From contig CASFLB010000071.1 in NCBI GenBank assembly GCA_949295395.1, positions 1-6,142 of the forward strand: a stretch of DNA of 6,142 nt. Reading direction: 5' to 3'. Positions 6,073 through 6,142 of the stretch are shown here, piece by piece. The notes below the pieces were generated by a model that worked only from the letters and a program-made list of their open reading frames with translations, did not search any database and was not told where the DNA came from. The position numbers and the translations under genes are program-made. The stretch is from an uncultured Pseudomonadota bacterium. GTDB taxonomy: Bacteria > Pseudomonadota > Alphaproteobacteria > RF32 > CAG-239. Numbering within the stretch: the stretch's first letter is position 1; the number at the start of each line of letters is the position of its first letter.

Positions 6073-6142
6073 TGGTCGAAATGACTGGACTCGAACCAGC
6101 GACCTCTTCGTCCCGAACGAAGCGTTCTACCAGGCTGAACTA
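6073..6142 (-). tRNA. tRNA-Pro (anticodon CGG), partial at right edge
   Basis: Reading the minus strand from the right edge: TA (positions 8-9), a D-arm with GTTC/GAAC stem and the AGCCTGGTA loop typical of proline tRNAs, and anticodon stem CTTCG/CGAAG around loop TTCGGGA, giving anticodon CGG at 6113-6115 with G37. A short variable loop AGGTC follows, then T-arm GCTGG-TTCGAGT-CCAGT, acceptor strand CATTTCG, discriminator A and an encoded CCA (6073-6075). The 7-nt 5' acceptor strand is outside the window and should read close to CGAAATG. It decodes CCG proline codons. Confidence 0.95.

Overview
The window reads as chromosomal DNA of a low-GC (roughly 35-40% by eye) Gram-negative bacterium. 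The complex I subunits, the exported single-HKD nuclease and the sigma70-type promoters would fit an alphaproteobacterium, possibly a host-associated one. That placement is inference from gene content; no marker here settles it.

Left part (1-4456, minus strand): three tightly packed genes for antiporter-like membrane subunits of the respiratory complex I type, in the canonical order nuoL-like (2783-4456), nuoM-like (1355-2782) and nuoN-like (1-1353, running off the left edge). The junctions are TAAATG (0 nt between stop and start) and TGATATG (1 nt), so the set is almost certainly one translationally coupled transcript. All three are recognisable but divergent. By-eye comparison with the E. 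coli proteins suggests that several charged residues lining the proton path are replaced: the TM8 His/Lys in all three, and the TM12 Glu/Lys in the M- and N-like proteins. No nuoA-K gene precedes them. The next gene upstream is divergent, so L-M-N here form their own unit.

Middle (4457-5735): a 167-bp divergent intergenic region with candidate promoters for both directions, then a 192-residue membrane protein of unknown function on the plus strand (4624-5202). It converges, with an 8-bp gap, on a minus-strand gene for a small secreted phospholipase-D-superfamily protein of the Nuc endonuclease type (5211-5735).

Right part (5736-6142, minus strand): a compact RNA locus. A partial tRNA-Pro(CGG) with encoded CCA (6073-6142) ends at an intrinsic terminator. 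Directly after it come a near-consensus sigma70 promoter (TTGACA, 17 bp, TAAAAT), a roughly 183-nt structured non-coding RNA (about 5812-5994) and that RNA's own strong terminator. Its long-range pairing gives a bulged rod, and its size, promoter and layout make 6S RNA the best guess, but this is not proven.

The most unusual content is the stand-alone, residue-degenerate LMN cluster. The unassigned structured RNA comes second.
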